This document shows, one piece after another, positions 1 through 7,111 of a stretch of DNA of 64,000 bases. The stretch covers positions 310,001 to 374,000 of the forward strand of contig JAPDPX010000001.1 of assembly GCA_034506255.1 (NCBI GenBank). Reading direction: 5' to 3'. The position numbers and the translations under genes were made by a program. Positions within the stretch are counted from its first letter, which is position 1, and every line of letters begins with the position of its first letter. This stretch comes from a candidate division KSB1 bacterium (lineage in GTDB: Bacteria > Zhuqueibacterota > Zhuqueibacteria > Zhuqueibacterales > Zhuqueibacteraceae). The notes below the pieces were generated by a model that had not been told where the DNA came from, did not search any database, and saw only the letters and a list, made by a program, of their open reading frames with translations.

Positions 1-63
1 CTCCTGCTCCTGTTCATACTCACTCCAACTAATTTGAGAAACGAGCAAGATTAAAGGAAAGAG

Positions 64-126
64 GAGTAGGAGAAAGAGTAGGAGTAGGAGTAAGAGTAAG
101 AGTAGGAGTAAGAGTAAGAGTAAGAG
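64..126. repeat. Hexanucleotide GAGTAR tandem repeat
   Basis: About ten imperfect copies of the hexamer GAGTAG/GAGTAA run from here to about 50 bases before the first gene. The composition is strongly purine-biased on the + strand. Because the unit is six bases, length changes would not shift a reading frame, so any effect would be on promoter or leader spacing. The minus-strand reading frame through it is a Ser-Tyr low-complexity artefact and is not a gene. Confidence 0.85.
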
Positions 127-177
127 CGGTGAGCAGGAGCGGGGAGCTGCAGCAGGTTTGCGCAACCAAGGAAAACC

Positions 178-819
178 ATGATGCAAAAGTACATCGACAA
201 GCTGAATCGATTTCTGGAGATGCCGATCGATCTGCGCAGTCGCGGCGTGATTCTGGTGGGCGCCCTGCTGCTGCTGCCCACCTATTTTTTCCCGCTCTGG
301 CGCATGACGCTCTATTCCAACCAGTTTCCCGAAGGTTTGGTTTTGAAAATCTACTCCTACAAACTGGCGGGCGGCCAGTCGGCCTATCGCGATGACCTGC
401 GGGAGATCAACACGCTCAATCATTACATCGGCATGCGCGAGCTGCATGAGGACGACTTCACCGAGTTCAAATGGATTCCGTTTGTGGTGGGCGGGGTGAT
501 GCTGCTGGCACTGCGCGTGGTGGTGTTGGGGAAAATGTCGAAGCTGGTCGACCTGTTCGTGCTCTTCTCCTATTTCGGCCTGTTTTCCCTGTGGAGTTTT
601 TATCACAAACTCTTTCTCTACGGCCATCAGCTCGATCCCACCGCGGCGGTGAAGGTGGCGCCCTTCACGCCGCCCATCATCGGGCATCATACGCTGGCGA
701 ATTTCGAAGTCTACAGCCTGCCCGATGCCGGAACGTATTTCATGGTCTGTCTGCCGGTGCTGCTGCTGGCAGCCATGTGGTTGTCAAGGCAAAGCTGGCA
801 TAAAACGATGGTGAGATGA
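178..819 (+). CDS. NosB-like multipass membrane protein of the nos operon
   Basis: A 213-residue protein with about four hydrophobic segments (near residues 24-44, 101-117, 121-141 and 188-206). A soluble loop rich in charged residues lies between the first and second segments, where it may sit outside the membrane. I do not recognise a named domain. Its position immediately before nosD, with only 3 bases between stop and next start, matches the small transmembrane protein called NosB in clade II (atypical) nitrous oxide reductase clusters, so that is the best guess. The ATG at 178 has an AAGGA five bases upstream; the ATG at 181 is equally possible. Family identity is inferred from context; that it is a real membrane protein is secure. 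Confidence 0.7.
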   Translation: MMQKYIDKLNRFLEMPIDLRSRGVILVGALLLLPTYFFPLWRMTLYSNQFPEGLVLKIYSYKLAGGQSAYRDDLREINTLNHYIGMRELHEDDFTEFKWIPFVVGGVMLLALRVVVLGKMSKLVDLFVLFSYFGLFSLWSFYHKLFLYGHQLDPTAAVKVAPFTPPIIGHHTLANFEVYSLPDAGTYFMVCLPVLLLAAMWLSRQSWHKTMVR

Positions 820-822
820 GAA

Positions 823-2880
823 ATGAAGTTGCCGGCTCCCCTCATGCCCGGGGAACACGGTGCCTGGGCGGTGGTATTTGTGCCGCTGCTGGTGGGCGCC
901 AGCCTGGCGGGAAGAGTGACATCCGCGGTGCTCTGGCTCGCGCTGGCGGTGCTGAGTGTGGTTCTCTGTTACGTTCCCGCGCAGATGATGCTGCGCGCCG
1001 CCTGCGGTGCCGCGCCGGACAGCAACAAAGCGGCGGCGCGTTTCTGGGGAACCGTCTACTTCACCGCCGGCGTGCTTTTTGTGCTGCCATTGCTGGTGCA
1101 GGGGAGATGGGCGCTGCTGGAAATCGGCGGCCTGGCCATTCTGCTTTTTCTGGCGAATTTTTTCCTCACGCGCCGCCGCGGCAAGACCATAATCAGCGAT
1201 CTGCTCGCCACGCTGGGTTTGACGTTGAGCGCTCCCAGCGGTTATTATGTCGTGACCGGCAGGCTTGACCTCACCGCCGCCTGGATTTGGCTGCTGAATT
1301 TTCTCTTCTTCGGCGGCGGCATGATCTACGTGCACATGAAACTGGCCGCCACGGCGACGAAAAAAGCGCATCTGAGCTTGCAGGAGAAACTCAGACTGGG
1401 TGGACTGAATCTCGCCTACCATGTTTTCGCGCTGGCAGTGGTGGCCGTGCTCGCCGTGAGCCACGGGACGACGCTGTTTGCCGTGATCGCTTTTGTACCA
1501 ATGACCCTGCATGCGCTTTACGGGACACTCAAACTCTCCACCCGAGTGAACTTTCGCAGGCTGGGTCTGGTGCTGCTGTGGCAAGCGCTGCTGTTTGCCT
1601 TGTTGCTCGGCCGCAGCGCCCGGGCCGGCAGTGAGGGCAGCTCCGCCCCCAACCCGTCACCGCGCTTGCCTGCTGCCGGCGCAGCAGTCCTGCCAGCCGT
1701 CGGGGATTTGCCGGCGCGCATCGCAGCGGCGCGACCGGGTGACACGCTGTGGGTGGCGCCCGGCATTTATCGCGGCAATCTGCATCTCGATAAAAAGCTG
1801 GCACTCCTCGGGCTGGGCAAGCCGGTGATCCGGGGCAGCGGCACCGGCAGCACGGTGTTGATCACGGCCGACTCCTGCGTGTTCCAGGGTTTCGTGGTCG
1901 AGCACAGCGGCCGCATGCTGGTGCATGAAGACGCCGGCATTCTGATCAAATCGCATCACAATTGCGTGGCCGATAATGAGCTGCGCGACGTGCTGTTCGG
2001 CATTTATCTTTTTCACAGCCACGACAATCTGGTGATGCGCAATCACATCAGCGGCCGGGCAGAGCTGGAAATGGGCGAGCGCGGCAGCGGCATTCATCTG
2101 TGGAATTCGCAGCGCAACCGGCTGATCGCAAACCGCATCACGCAGGCGCGCGACGGCTTTTACATTCAGAATGCCCATCACACCTGGCTGGAAGGCAACG
2201 AGGTGTTCAATCTGCGTTATGGCGTGCACTACATGTATGCCGATTCCAATGTCTTTTTGCGCAACCGTTTTTACGACAATGTCGCCGGCGCCGCCATCAT
2301 GTACTCGCGCGGCATTCACCTGCGCCACAATGACTTCCTCCACAACCGCGGCTTTGCCTCCTTCGGCATCCTGTTTCAAGACTGCCATGATTCGGTGGCC
2401 GATTCCAACGTGATTGCCGACAACGCCGTCGGCTTGTTTTTCGAAGCCTCGACCAACAACCGCTTCCGCCACAATCTCATCGCCCGCAATGACATTGCGC
2501 TGCAGATGTTTCAAAACTCCGAGCGCAACACCTTCAGCGAGAACAATTTCGTCGACAACCTGAATCCGCTGCTGCTGGTGGGCAAACGCACGCTCAGCGC
2601 CTGGAGCGCCAACGGCCGGGGCAATTACTGGAGCAGCTACGACGGCTACGATCTCGACCACGACGGCATCGGCGATCTTCCGATGAAGATTCAAAATGTG
2701 TTCGACTATCTCGAAGGCCGGCATCCTCATTTGCGGCTCTATCTTTACAGCCCGGCGGCGCAGGCCCTGGCGGCGGCCGCCAAGGCTTTTCCCCTCATCG
2801 CAGTCAACCGCGAAATGGACGAGCATCCCCTGATGCGACCGGTGGCACTGCGCGGGCACGGCGGCAACCGCCTGCGGTGA
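823..2880 (+). CDS. nosD: YwiC-like membrane domain fused to NosD
   Basis: A 685-residue fusion. Residues 1 to about 260 are a multipass YwiC-like domain with the family signature PGEHGAWA at residues 9-16. From about residue 290 it is NosD, a right-handed parallel beta-helix with repeated N-x-[IV] turns (NRITQARDGFYI, NVIADNAVGLFF and others) and the conserved NosD end GNYWSSYDGYDLDHDGIGD near residue 595. NosD is the periplasmic protein that works with NosF and NosY in maturing the copper site of nitrous oxide reductase. The last hydrophobic stretch of the YwiC part (about residues 246-262, ending near ARAGS) resembles a signal anchor and would export the NosD part. No stop separates the halves. 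An internal GTG near 1546 could in principle start a separate NosD, but I see no ribosome binding site there. Confidence 0.9.
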   Translation: MKLPAPLMPGEHGAWAVVFVPLLVGASLAGRVTSAVLWLALAVLSVVLCYVPAQMMLRAACGAAPDSNKAAARFWGTVYFTAGVLFVLPLLVQGRWALLEIGGLAILLFLANFFLTRRRGKTIISDLLATLGLTLSAPSGYYVVTGRLDLTAAWIWLLNFLFFGGGMIYVHMKLAATATKKAHLSLQEKLRLGGLNLAYHVFALAVVAVLAVSHGTTLFAVIAFVPMTLHALYGTLKLSTRVNFRRLGLVLLWQALLFALLLGRSARAGSEGSSAPNPSPRLPAAGAAVLPAVGDLPARIAAARPGDTLWVAPGIYRGNLHLDKKLALLGLGKPVIRGSGTGSTVLITADSCVFQGFVVEHSGRMLVHEDAGILIKSHHNCVADNELRDVLFGIYLFHSHDNLVMRNHISGRAELEMGERGSGIHLWNSQRNRLIANRITQARDGFYIQNAHHTWLEGNEVFNLRYGVHYMYADSNVFLRNRFYDNVAGAAIMYSRGIHLRHNDFLHNRGFASFGILFQDCHDSVADSNVIADNAVGLFFEASTNNRFRHNLIARNDIALQMFQNSERNTFSENNFVDNLNPLLLVGKRTLSAWSANGRGNYWSSYDGYDLDHDGIGDLPMKIQNVFDYLEGRHPHLRLYLYSPAAQALAAAAKAFPLIAVNREMDEHPLMRPVALRGHGGNRLR

Positions 2881-2935
2881 GCGGCGGGCAACGGGCCGGT
2901 CCCGGATTTCACTTTCATCCCGGCAGGGTTGTTTT

Positions 2936-3661
2936 ATGATCCAGGTCGAACATTTCACCAAGCGCTACGGCAAATTCACCGCGGTCGATGACATCTCCTT
3001 CACCGTGTCACGCGGCGAAGTGTTTGCCTTTCTCGGGCCGAATGGCAGCGGCAAGACGACCACCATGAAGGCAATGGTGGGCCTGAACCTTCCCACTGCC
3101 GGCCGCATCCTGATCGAAGGGATCGACGTGCACCGCTTTCCCAAGCAGGCAAAGCGGCTGCTGAGCTATCTGCCGCAGCGCGTGGTCTTCCCCGAAAATC
3201 TGACGGCGCGCGAAGTGGTGCGTTTCTATGACCGCGTGCGGCGGCTGCCGCCGGCGCTCGCCGATCAGGTGCTGGCCGGCAGCAATTTCAACGGCTTTTC
3301 GGACAAGACGGTGAGTGAATTCTCCGGCGGCATGATTCAACGCCTGGGGCTCGCGGTGGTCACGCTGCCGGATGCACCGGTTTTGCTGCTCGATGAGCCG
3401 ACCGCCAATCTCGATCCGGTGGGCGTGAAACGCTTTCGCGAATTTGTTCTGGAGCAAAAACGCCGGGGCAAAACGATCGTTTTCTCGACGCATCTGCTCG
3501 CCGAGGCCGAACAACTGGCGGACCGCGTCGGTATTTTTGTGAGTGGCAAACTGGTGGCGCAGGAATCGATTGAAAGCCTGCGCCGGACCTTCCTGGCAAA
3601 CGGCACCATCGAAGACATGTATTTGCACTATGTCGAAAGTCATCAGCGTGAAGAACGGTGA
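2936..3661 (+). CDS. nosF: NosF-type ABC transporter ATPase
   Basis: A 241-residue ATP-binding subunit. It has Walker A GPNGSGKTT (about residues 35-43), a slightly divergent signature SGGMIQRLGLA (about residue 129 on), Walker B VLLLDEPTANLDP and the switch histidine in FSTHLL. With NosY (4291-5121) it would form the NosFY transporter that acts with NosD on copper or sulfur delivery for nitrous oxide reductase maturation. It starts at ATG 2936, 56 bases after nosD. Its end overlaps the chosen nosL start by 32 bases, which suggests translational coupling. Assignment to NosF rather than a generic ABC ATPase rests on the neighbours nosD, nosL and nosY. Confidence 0.93.
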   Translation: MIQVEHFTKRYGKFTAVDDISFTVSRGEVFAFLGPNGSGKTTTMKAMVGLNLPTAGRILIEGIDVHRFPKQAKRLLSYLPQRVVFPENLTAREVVRFYDRVRRLPPALADQVLAGSNFNGFSDKTVSEFSGGMIQRLGLAVVTLPDAPVLLLDEPTANLDPVGVKRFREFVLEQKRRGKTIVFSTHLLAEAEQLADRVGIFVSGKLVAQESIESLRRTFLANGTIEDMYLHYVESHQREER

Positions 3662-4139
3662 AAAAGCCGCGCTGCGCGGGCCTTGCCGGCGCAAGGAAAC
3701 GGTCAAACGCGTGCAACCTCTCCGCCTCCGTGCGAGCTGCGCGTCTCTGGCCGGTTTTGTGATGGCGTTGTCCTGCTTTCTTTTTCAGGGATGTGGTTCT
3801 TCCGAAAGCAAGCCGGTGGACATTTTTCCGGAGGACATCTGCGCCTCCTGCCGCATGGCGATCTCCGAACGCGCCTTTGCTTCGCAGATACGCACCACCA
3901 CCGGCGAGGTCTACAAGTTCGACGATCTCCGCTGCCTGGAAAATTTCATGCAGCGCGCCGGCAAGGAAGCCGTGGCGGCGGCCTTCGTGACGGATTACGC
4001 CACGCAGCGCTGGCTGCCGCTGGCGCAGGCCATCATCGTGCAAACCGGCATGCGTACCCCGATGGGCTCCGGCAGGGTGGCCTTTGCCGACTCGCTTGCG
4101 GCGCGCAGCCTGCTCGCGCGTTTTCCGCCCGGTGGCTGA
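3630..4139 (+). CDS. nosL: NosL copper-binding lipoprotein
   Basis: A 169-residue lipoprotein. A hydrophobic stretch (about residues 38-53) leads to a lipobox ending FQGC, with Cys55 as the likely lipidated residue. Mature NosL begins with the Cu(I)-binding motif CASCRM (Cys71, Cys74, Met76), the family's CxxCxM signature. NosL passes copper to apo-nitrous oxide reductase. The start is uncertain: ATG 3630 gives a long n-region and overlaps nosF, and GTG 3711 would give a more usual signal peptide but lacks a well-placed ribosome binding site. The rest of the protein matches the family in length and in the FDDLRCLENF segment. Confidence 0.9.
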   Translation: MSKVISVKNGEKAALRGPCRRKETVKRVQPLRLRASCASLAGFVMALSCFLFQGCGSSESKPVDIFPEDICASCRMAISERAFASQIRTTTGEVYKFDDLRCLENFMQRAGKEAVAAAFVTDYATQRWLPLAQAIIVQTGMRTPMGSGRVAFADSLAARSLLARFPPGG

Positions 4140-4204
4140 GGCCAGCCGGAGCGAGGTGCAGCCGCCGGTGCCAGTGGCCGGCTCCTTTTCGAGGTTTAAA
4201 GGGC

Positions 4205-4268
4205 GAAGTCCGACTTGGGCAGCGGATTTTGCGAAATTCGAAAACTCGCCACGCCCAAGCCGGACTTC
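4205..4268. repeat. Palindromic repeat family C, copy 1
   Basis: Imperfect inverted arms GAAGTCCGACTTGGGC and GCCCAAGCCGGACTTC flank a 32-base centre rich in TTTGCGAAATTCGAAAAC. It occupies most of the nosL-nosY gap. Related copies lie at 54460-54524 and 55168-55232, in the opposite orientation judging by their centres. It could act as an intra-operon hairpin or processing site. Confidence 0.8.
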
Positions 4269-4290
4269 ACTCATACGAAAGGCAAAGGGC

Positions 4291-5121
4291 ATGGAATGGA
4301 AAATCATTCTCGAGATTGCGACGCAGGAGTTGACCATCAACATCCGCAACAGGTGGACGTTGATTTTTGCGGTGGTGTTCGGCGCCCTGGTGCTTAGCAT
4401 TTCCTACTTCGGCATGCGGGCGGAAGGCTTCTCCGGCATGCAGAATTTCACCCGCACTTCGGCAAGCATTCTGAATCTCGTGCTCTATCTCGTGCCGCTG
4501 GTGGCGCTCATCATGGGAACGCTGAGCTTTACCGGTGACAAGGGCGCGACCGAGCTGCTCTACTCCCAGCCGGTTTTGCGCAGCGAGGTGCAGCTCGGCA
4601 AACTGCTGGGGGTGTTCGGATCAATGGCGTTGTCGACGCTGATCGGTTTCACGCTGGCGGGTGCGCTGGTGGTGGCGGCCAACGGGATGGGCGGGTTGCT
4701 GCGCTACAGCCTGTTCGTGGCGCTGGCGCTGCTGTTGGCACTGGTGTTTCTTTGCCTGGCGGCACTGGTGGCCACCGCCAACCAGCGCAAGACCAGGGCC
4801 TTTGGGGTGGCGCTGTTTCTCTGGTTCTTCTTTGTTTTCTTCTATGATCTGCTGGCAATCGGCGTGACGGTGTGGCTGCGGGGCGGGTCGGCGAACACCT
4901 TTCTCTTTGTCTCGCTGTTCGGCAATCCGGTGGACATGGTGCGGGTGGCTGCGCTGATCATCCTTGACGGCGTCACGATCTTTGGCGCGGCCGGTGCGGC
5001 CCTGCTGCGGTTTTTGGGTGGCAAGACGGCGAGCGTGGCGCTGTTGTTGTTGGGTCTCGCTGTCTGGATTTGCTTTCCACTCTGGGTTTCGCAGCGCTTG
5101 CTGCGGCACCAGGATATATGA
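4291..5121 (+). CDS. nosY: NosY-type ABC transporter permease
   Basis: A 276-residue permease with about six hydrophobic segments. It begins MEWKIILEIATQELTINIRN, typical of the ABC-2 permeases paired with NosF: a short cytoplasmic amphipathic start, then the first membrane segment near residues 22-39. The longer open frame upstream begins inside nosL and runs through the palindrome, so ATG 4291 is the sensible start. It would form the membrane part of NosFY. The C-terminus ends shortly after the last membrane segment, 33 bases before the next gene. Confidence 0.9.
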   Translation: MEWKIILEIATQELTINIRNRWTLIFAVVFGALVLSISYFGMRAEGFSGMQNFTRTSASILNLVLYLVPLVALIMGTLSFTGDKGATELLYSQPVLRSEVQLGKLLGVFGSMALSTLIGFTLAGALVVAANGMGGLLRYSLFVALALLLALVFLCLAALVATANQRKTRAFGVALFLWFFFVFFYDLLAIGVTVWLRGGSANTFLFVSLFGNPVDMVRVAALIILDGVTIFGAAGAALLRFLGGKTASVALLLLGLAVWICFPLWVSQRLLRHQDI

Positions 5122-5154
5122 GACCGCGGCGCGCCGTAGTGCGTGGAGGAGCCG

Positions 5155-6345
5155 GTGAACAAGAAGGTCTTTGCGGCAGGCGCGCTCGCGATCACGGCGG
5201 TGGCGGCCATCCTGGTGTACGTGCAGTGGTCACGGCAGCAGGCGCGTCTGGAACAGCTTCACTATGAACATAGGGAAACCGAGCTGGTCGTTGCCAATCA
5301 GCTCGGCGCGCAGGTTGTGCTGTTTCGCGCCGGTGCAAATCTGGACGACACGACCCGAGTGGCCGCCTTCAATGGCCGCCGGATGTGGCTGCCGGCGGGC
5401 AATTATTTTCTGCAGGTCAGGCATCAAGGCCGCACGCAGCACCTCCCGGTTCCGCTGGCTGGCTATCGGGCCGGCCCCGATGACGGTGGCGCCTTTTACG
5501 TTACCCTGCGGCGTGCACCGCAAGTTTATCCGCCGCGGCTGTTGCCCGGGCTGCCCGAGTTTGTCTTCATCCCCAGCGGCAGCTTTCTCTTTGGCGACCG
5601 TTTGAATCCCCGCGAGCCGCATTACCTCTGGCTCAGCAGCTTTTTCATTCACCCGTTTGAGGTCAGCAATGAGGAGTTTCGCGTGTTTCTGCGCGACTCC
5701 GCCGGCTATGCCGATGACCGCAACTGGACCGCCGCCGGCCGGCGCTGGAAGATGGCCAATGCCTCGCAGGCCACCGCTTTGCTGTCACCGCAAGCTCCCG
5801 ACTATGTGCGCTTCGGCCAGCCGGATCAGCCGGTGGTGTGGGTGAATTGGTTCGAAGCCAATGCCTATTGCAAGTGGCTCACCAGGAAAATCGGTGGCGG
5901 TCGCTGGTTGTTCACGCTCCCCAACGAGGCGGAGTGGGAGAAGGCGGCACGTGGTCCAGACAACTTCGATTACGGCCTCAGCCTGTTCATCAGCGACCGC
6001 GAGATTCCCTGGTATAATTGGAAGAAGAACCCCGATGTGCCCGTGACCGTCGTGGGCTGGCAGCAATCTCCCACCTCTTTTCGCCCCAATCGTTATGGTC
6101 TGTATCACATGAGCGGCAACGTGGTGGAGTGGACGCAATCCCTCCTTCGCGCCTTCAATCGTGAGCGGCCGTTTCGCGATGATGACCGCAACCATGAGGA
6201 GGCCGCCGGGCTGCGCGTGGCCCGTGGCGGCTCATGGTACAGTGCCAGCGTGGCCCTGTTGTACCTTCCCTATCGCGATGCCTTCCAGCCCGAGCACAGC
6301 TCGCAAGATATTGGTTTTCGTTTGGTGGCCAGGATGCTGCCCTGA
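5155..6345 (+). CDS. Membrane-anchored FGE/SUMF1-fold protein, cysteine-less
   Basis: A 396-residue protein with one N-terminal membrane anchor (about residues 5-22), a PEGA-like beta domain (about 40-115), then a formylglycine-generating-enzyme/SUMF1-fold domain from about residue 130. Family landmarks are FIPSGSFLFGD, PVVWVNWFEANAYCKWL, LPNEAEWEKAARG, MSGNVVEW and RGGSWYSAS. The cysteine pair that binds copper in true formylglycine-generating enzymes, which would follow RGGS, is absent, so sulfatase activation is unlikely. It is the last gene of the nos operon and may assist the exported nos machinery; that is inference. Of two in-frame GTG codons, 5155 has GGAGG five bases upstream and is preferred over 5143. 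Confidence 0.85.
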   Translation: MNKKVFAAGALAITAVAAILVYVQWSRQQARLEQLHYEHRETELVVANQLGAQVVLFRAGANLDDTTRVAAFNGRRMWLPAGNYFLQVRHQGRTQHLPVPLAGYRAGPDDGGAFYVTLRRAPQVYPPRLLPGLPEFVFIPSGSFLFGDRLNPREPHYLWLSSFFIHPFEVSNEEFRVFLRDSAGYADDRNWTAAGRRWKMANASQATALLSPQAPDYVRFGQPDQPVVWVNWFEANAYCKWLTRKIGGGRWLFTLPNEAEWEKAARGPDNFDYGLSLFISDREIPWYNWKKNPDVPVTVVGWQQSPTSFRPNRYGLYHMSGNVVEWTQSLLRAFNRERPFRDDDRNHEEAAGLRVARGGSWYSASVALLYLPYRDAFQPEHSSQDIGFRLVARMLP

Positions 6346-6535
6346 GGCCGCCACTGCGCCACTTGCCTGTCATTGTCCTTCTCCCAAATCACCTGCCGGC
6401 TTTTCCCAAGTTTGCGAAAGCCCTTTGTCATTTTCCGAGAAGGAAGAATTTCGCGGCATGATTTGCTGCCGCACCGTGCGGTCTAATTGGATAACATTCA
6501 AAAACATAAGCGGCCCGGTTTTGCCCTGACAGTTT

Positions 6536-6551
6536 TGGCACCATTGCTGCT
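6536..6551 (+). promoter_or_regulatory. Possible sigma-54 -24/-12 promoter
   Basis: TGGCAC at 6536-6541 matches the -24 element exactly, and a GC at 6549-6550 has the right ten-base spacing for the -12 element. The -12 flank is CTGCT rather than TTGCA. It lies about 60 bases upstream of the CBS-domain gene. A sigma-54 activator is encoded at 21299-22825. This is a single weak match. Confidence 0.3.
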
Positions 6552-6608
6552 CAATCAGGGCATGAAGCAGATCACACGACATCGTGTGCTCACCATCAGG
6601 AGGCTGTT

Positions 6609-7088
6609 ATGAAGCCGTTGACCGCCAGAGACGTGATGAATCCCCATGTCATCGCGGTGCCGGACGACTGGACGATCGAAGAATTGGCACAATTTCTCAT
6701 CGACAAGGCGATCACAGGGGCACCGGTCATGGATGAAACCGGCAAGCTGATTGGTGTGGTTTCGCTGACGGACATTGTGCAGCATGACAGCCTCGCCGAG
6801 ATGCGCGCCCGTGCGGACGAGCCCCATGATTATTACCTGCACGGTTGGGAGGACCGGCTTTCGCCGGAGGAGATCAGCTCGTTTCATGTGGAAGAAAGGC
6901 CGTTGGTCACGGTGCGGGAGATCATGACGCCGTTCGTCTTCAAGGTGGATGAAATGACGCCCATTCAGGAGGTGGCGGATACCATGATCGGCGGACGCCT
7001 TCATCGGCTCCTGGTGACGCAGGGGGAGCGGGTGGTGGGCATCATCACCACCATGGACCTGCTCAAAGTCATCCGGGACATGCCGTAA
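6609..7088 (+). CDS. Tandem CBS-domain protein
   Basis: A 159-residue cytosolic protein made almost entirely of two CBS domains: residues 8-57 (MNPHVIAVPDDWTIEELAQF to GVVSLTDIV) and about 97-155 (IMTPFVFKVDEMTPIQEVAD to GIITTMDLL). Such pairs bind adenine nucleotides and act as energy sensors or regulators. No catalytic domain is attached, so the partner is unknown. A strong AGGAGG precedes ATG 6609. The stop codon overlaps a possible start of the TPR gene (TAATG), suggesting co-transcription. Confidence 0.9.
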   Translation: MKPLTARDVMNPHVIAVPDDWTIEELAQFLIDKAITGAPVMDETGKLIGVVSLTDIVQHDSLAEMRARADEPHDYYLHGWEDRLSPEEISSFHVEERPLVTVREIMTPFVFKVDEMTPIQEVADTMIGGRLHRLLVTQGERVVGIITTMDLLKVIRDMP

Positions 7089-7111
7089 TGAAGAAAGCTG
7101 TCGAGGGAACC

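Noticed and set aside
51..281. Minus-strand frame with a Ser-Tyr repeat protein
   Set aside because: It is the antisense of the GAGTAR hexamer array and the start of the NosB-like gene, with no ribosome binding site or family similarity.
1657..2961. Long minus-strand open frame opposite nosD
   Set aside because: It is an antisense shadow of a GC-rich coding region, without a membrane or enzyme pattern of its own.
5143..6345. Sulfatase-activating formylglycine-generating enzyme
   Set aside because: The cysteine pair after RGGS is missing and no sulfatase is nearby, so only the fold is called.
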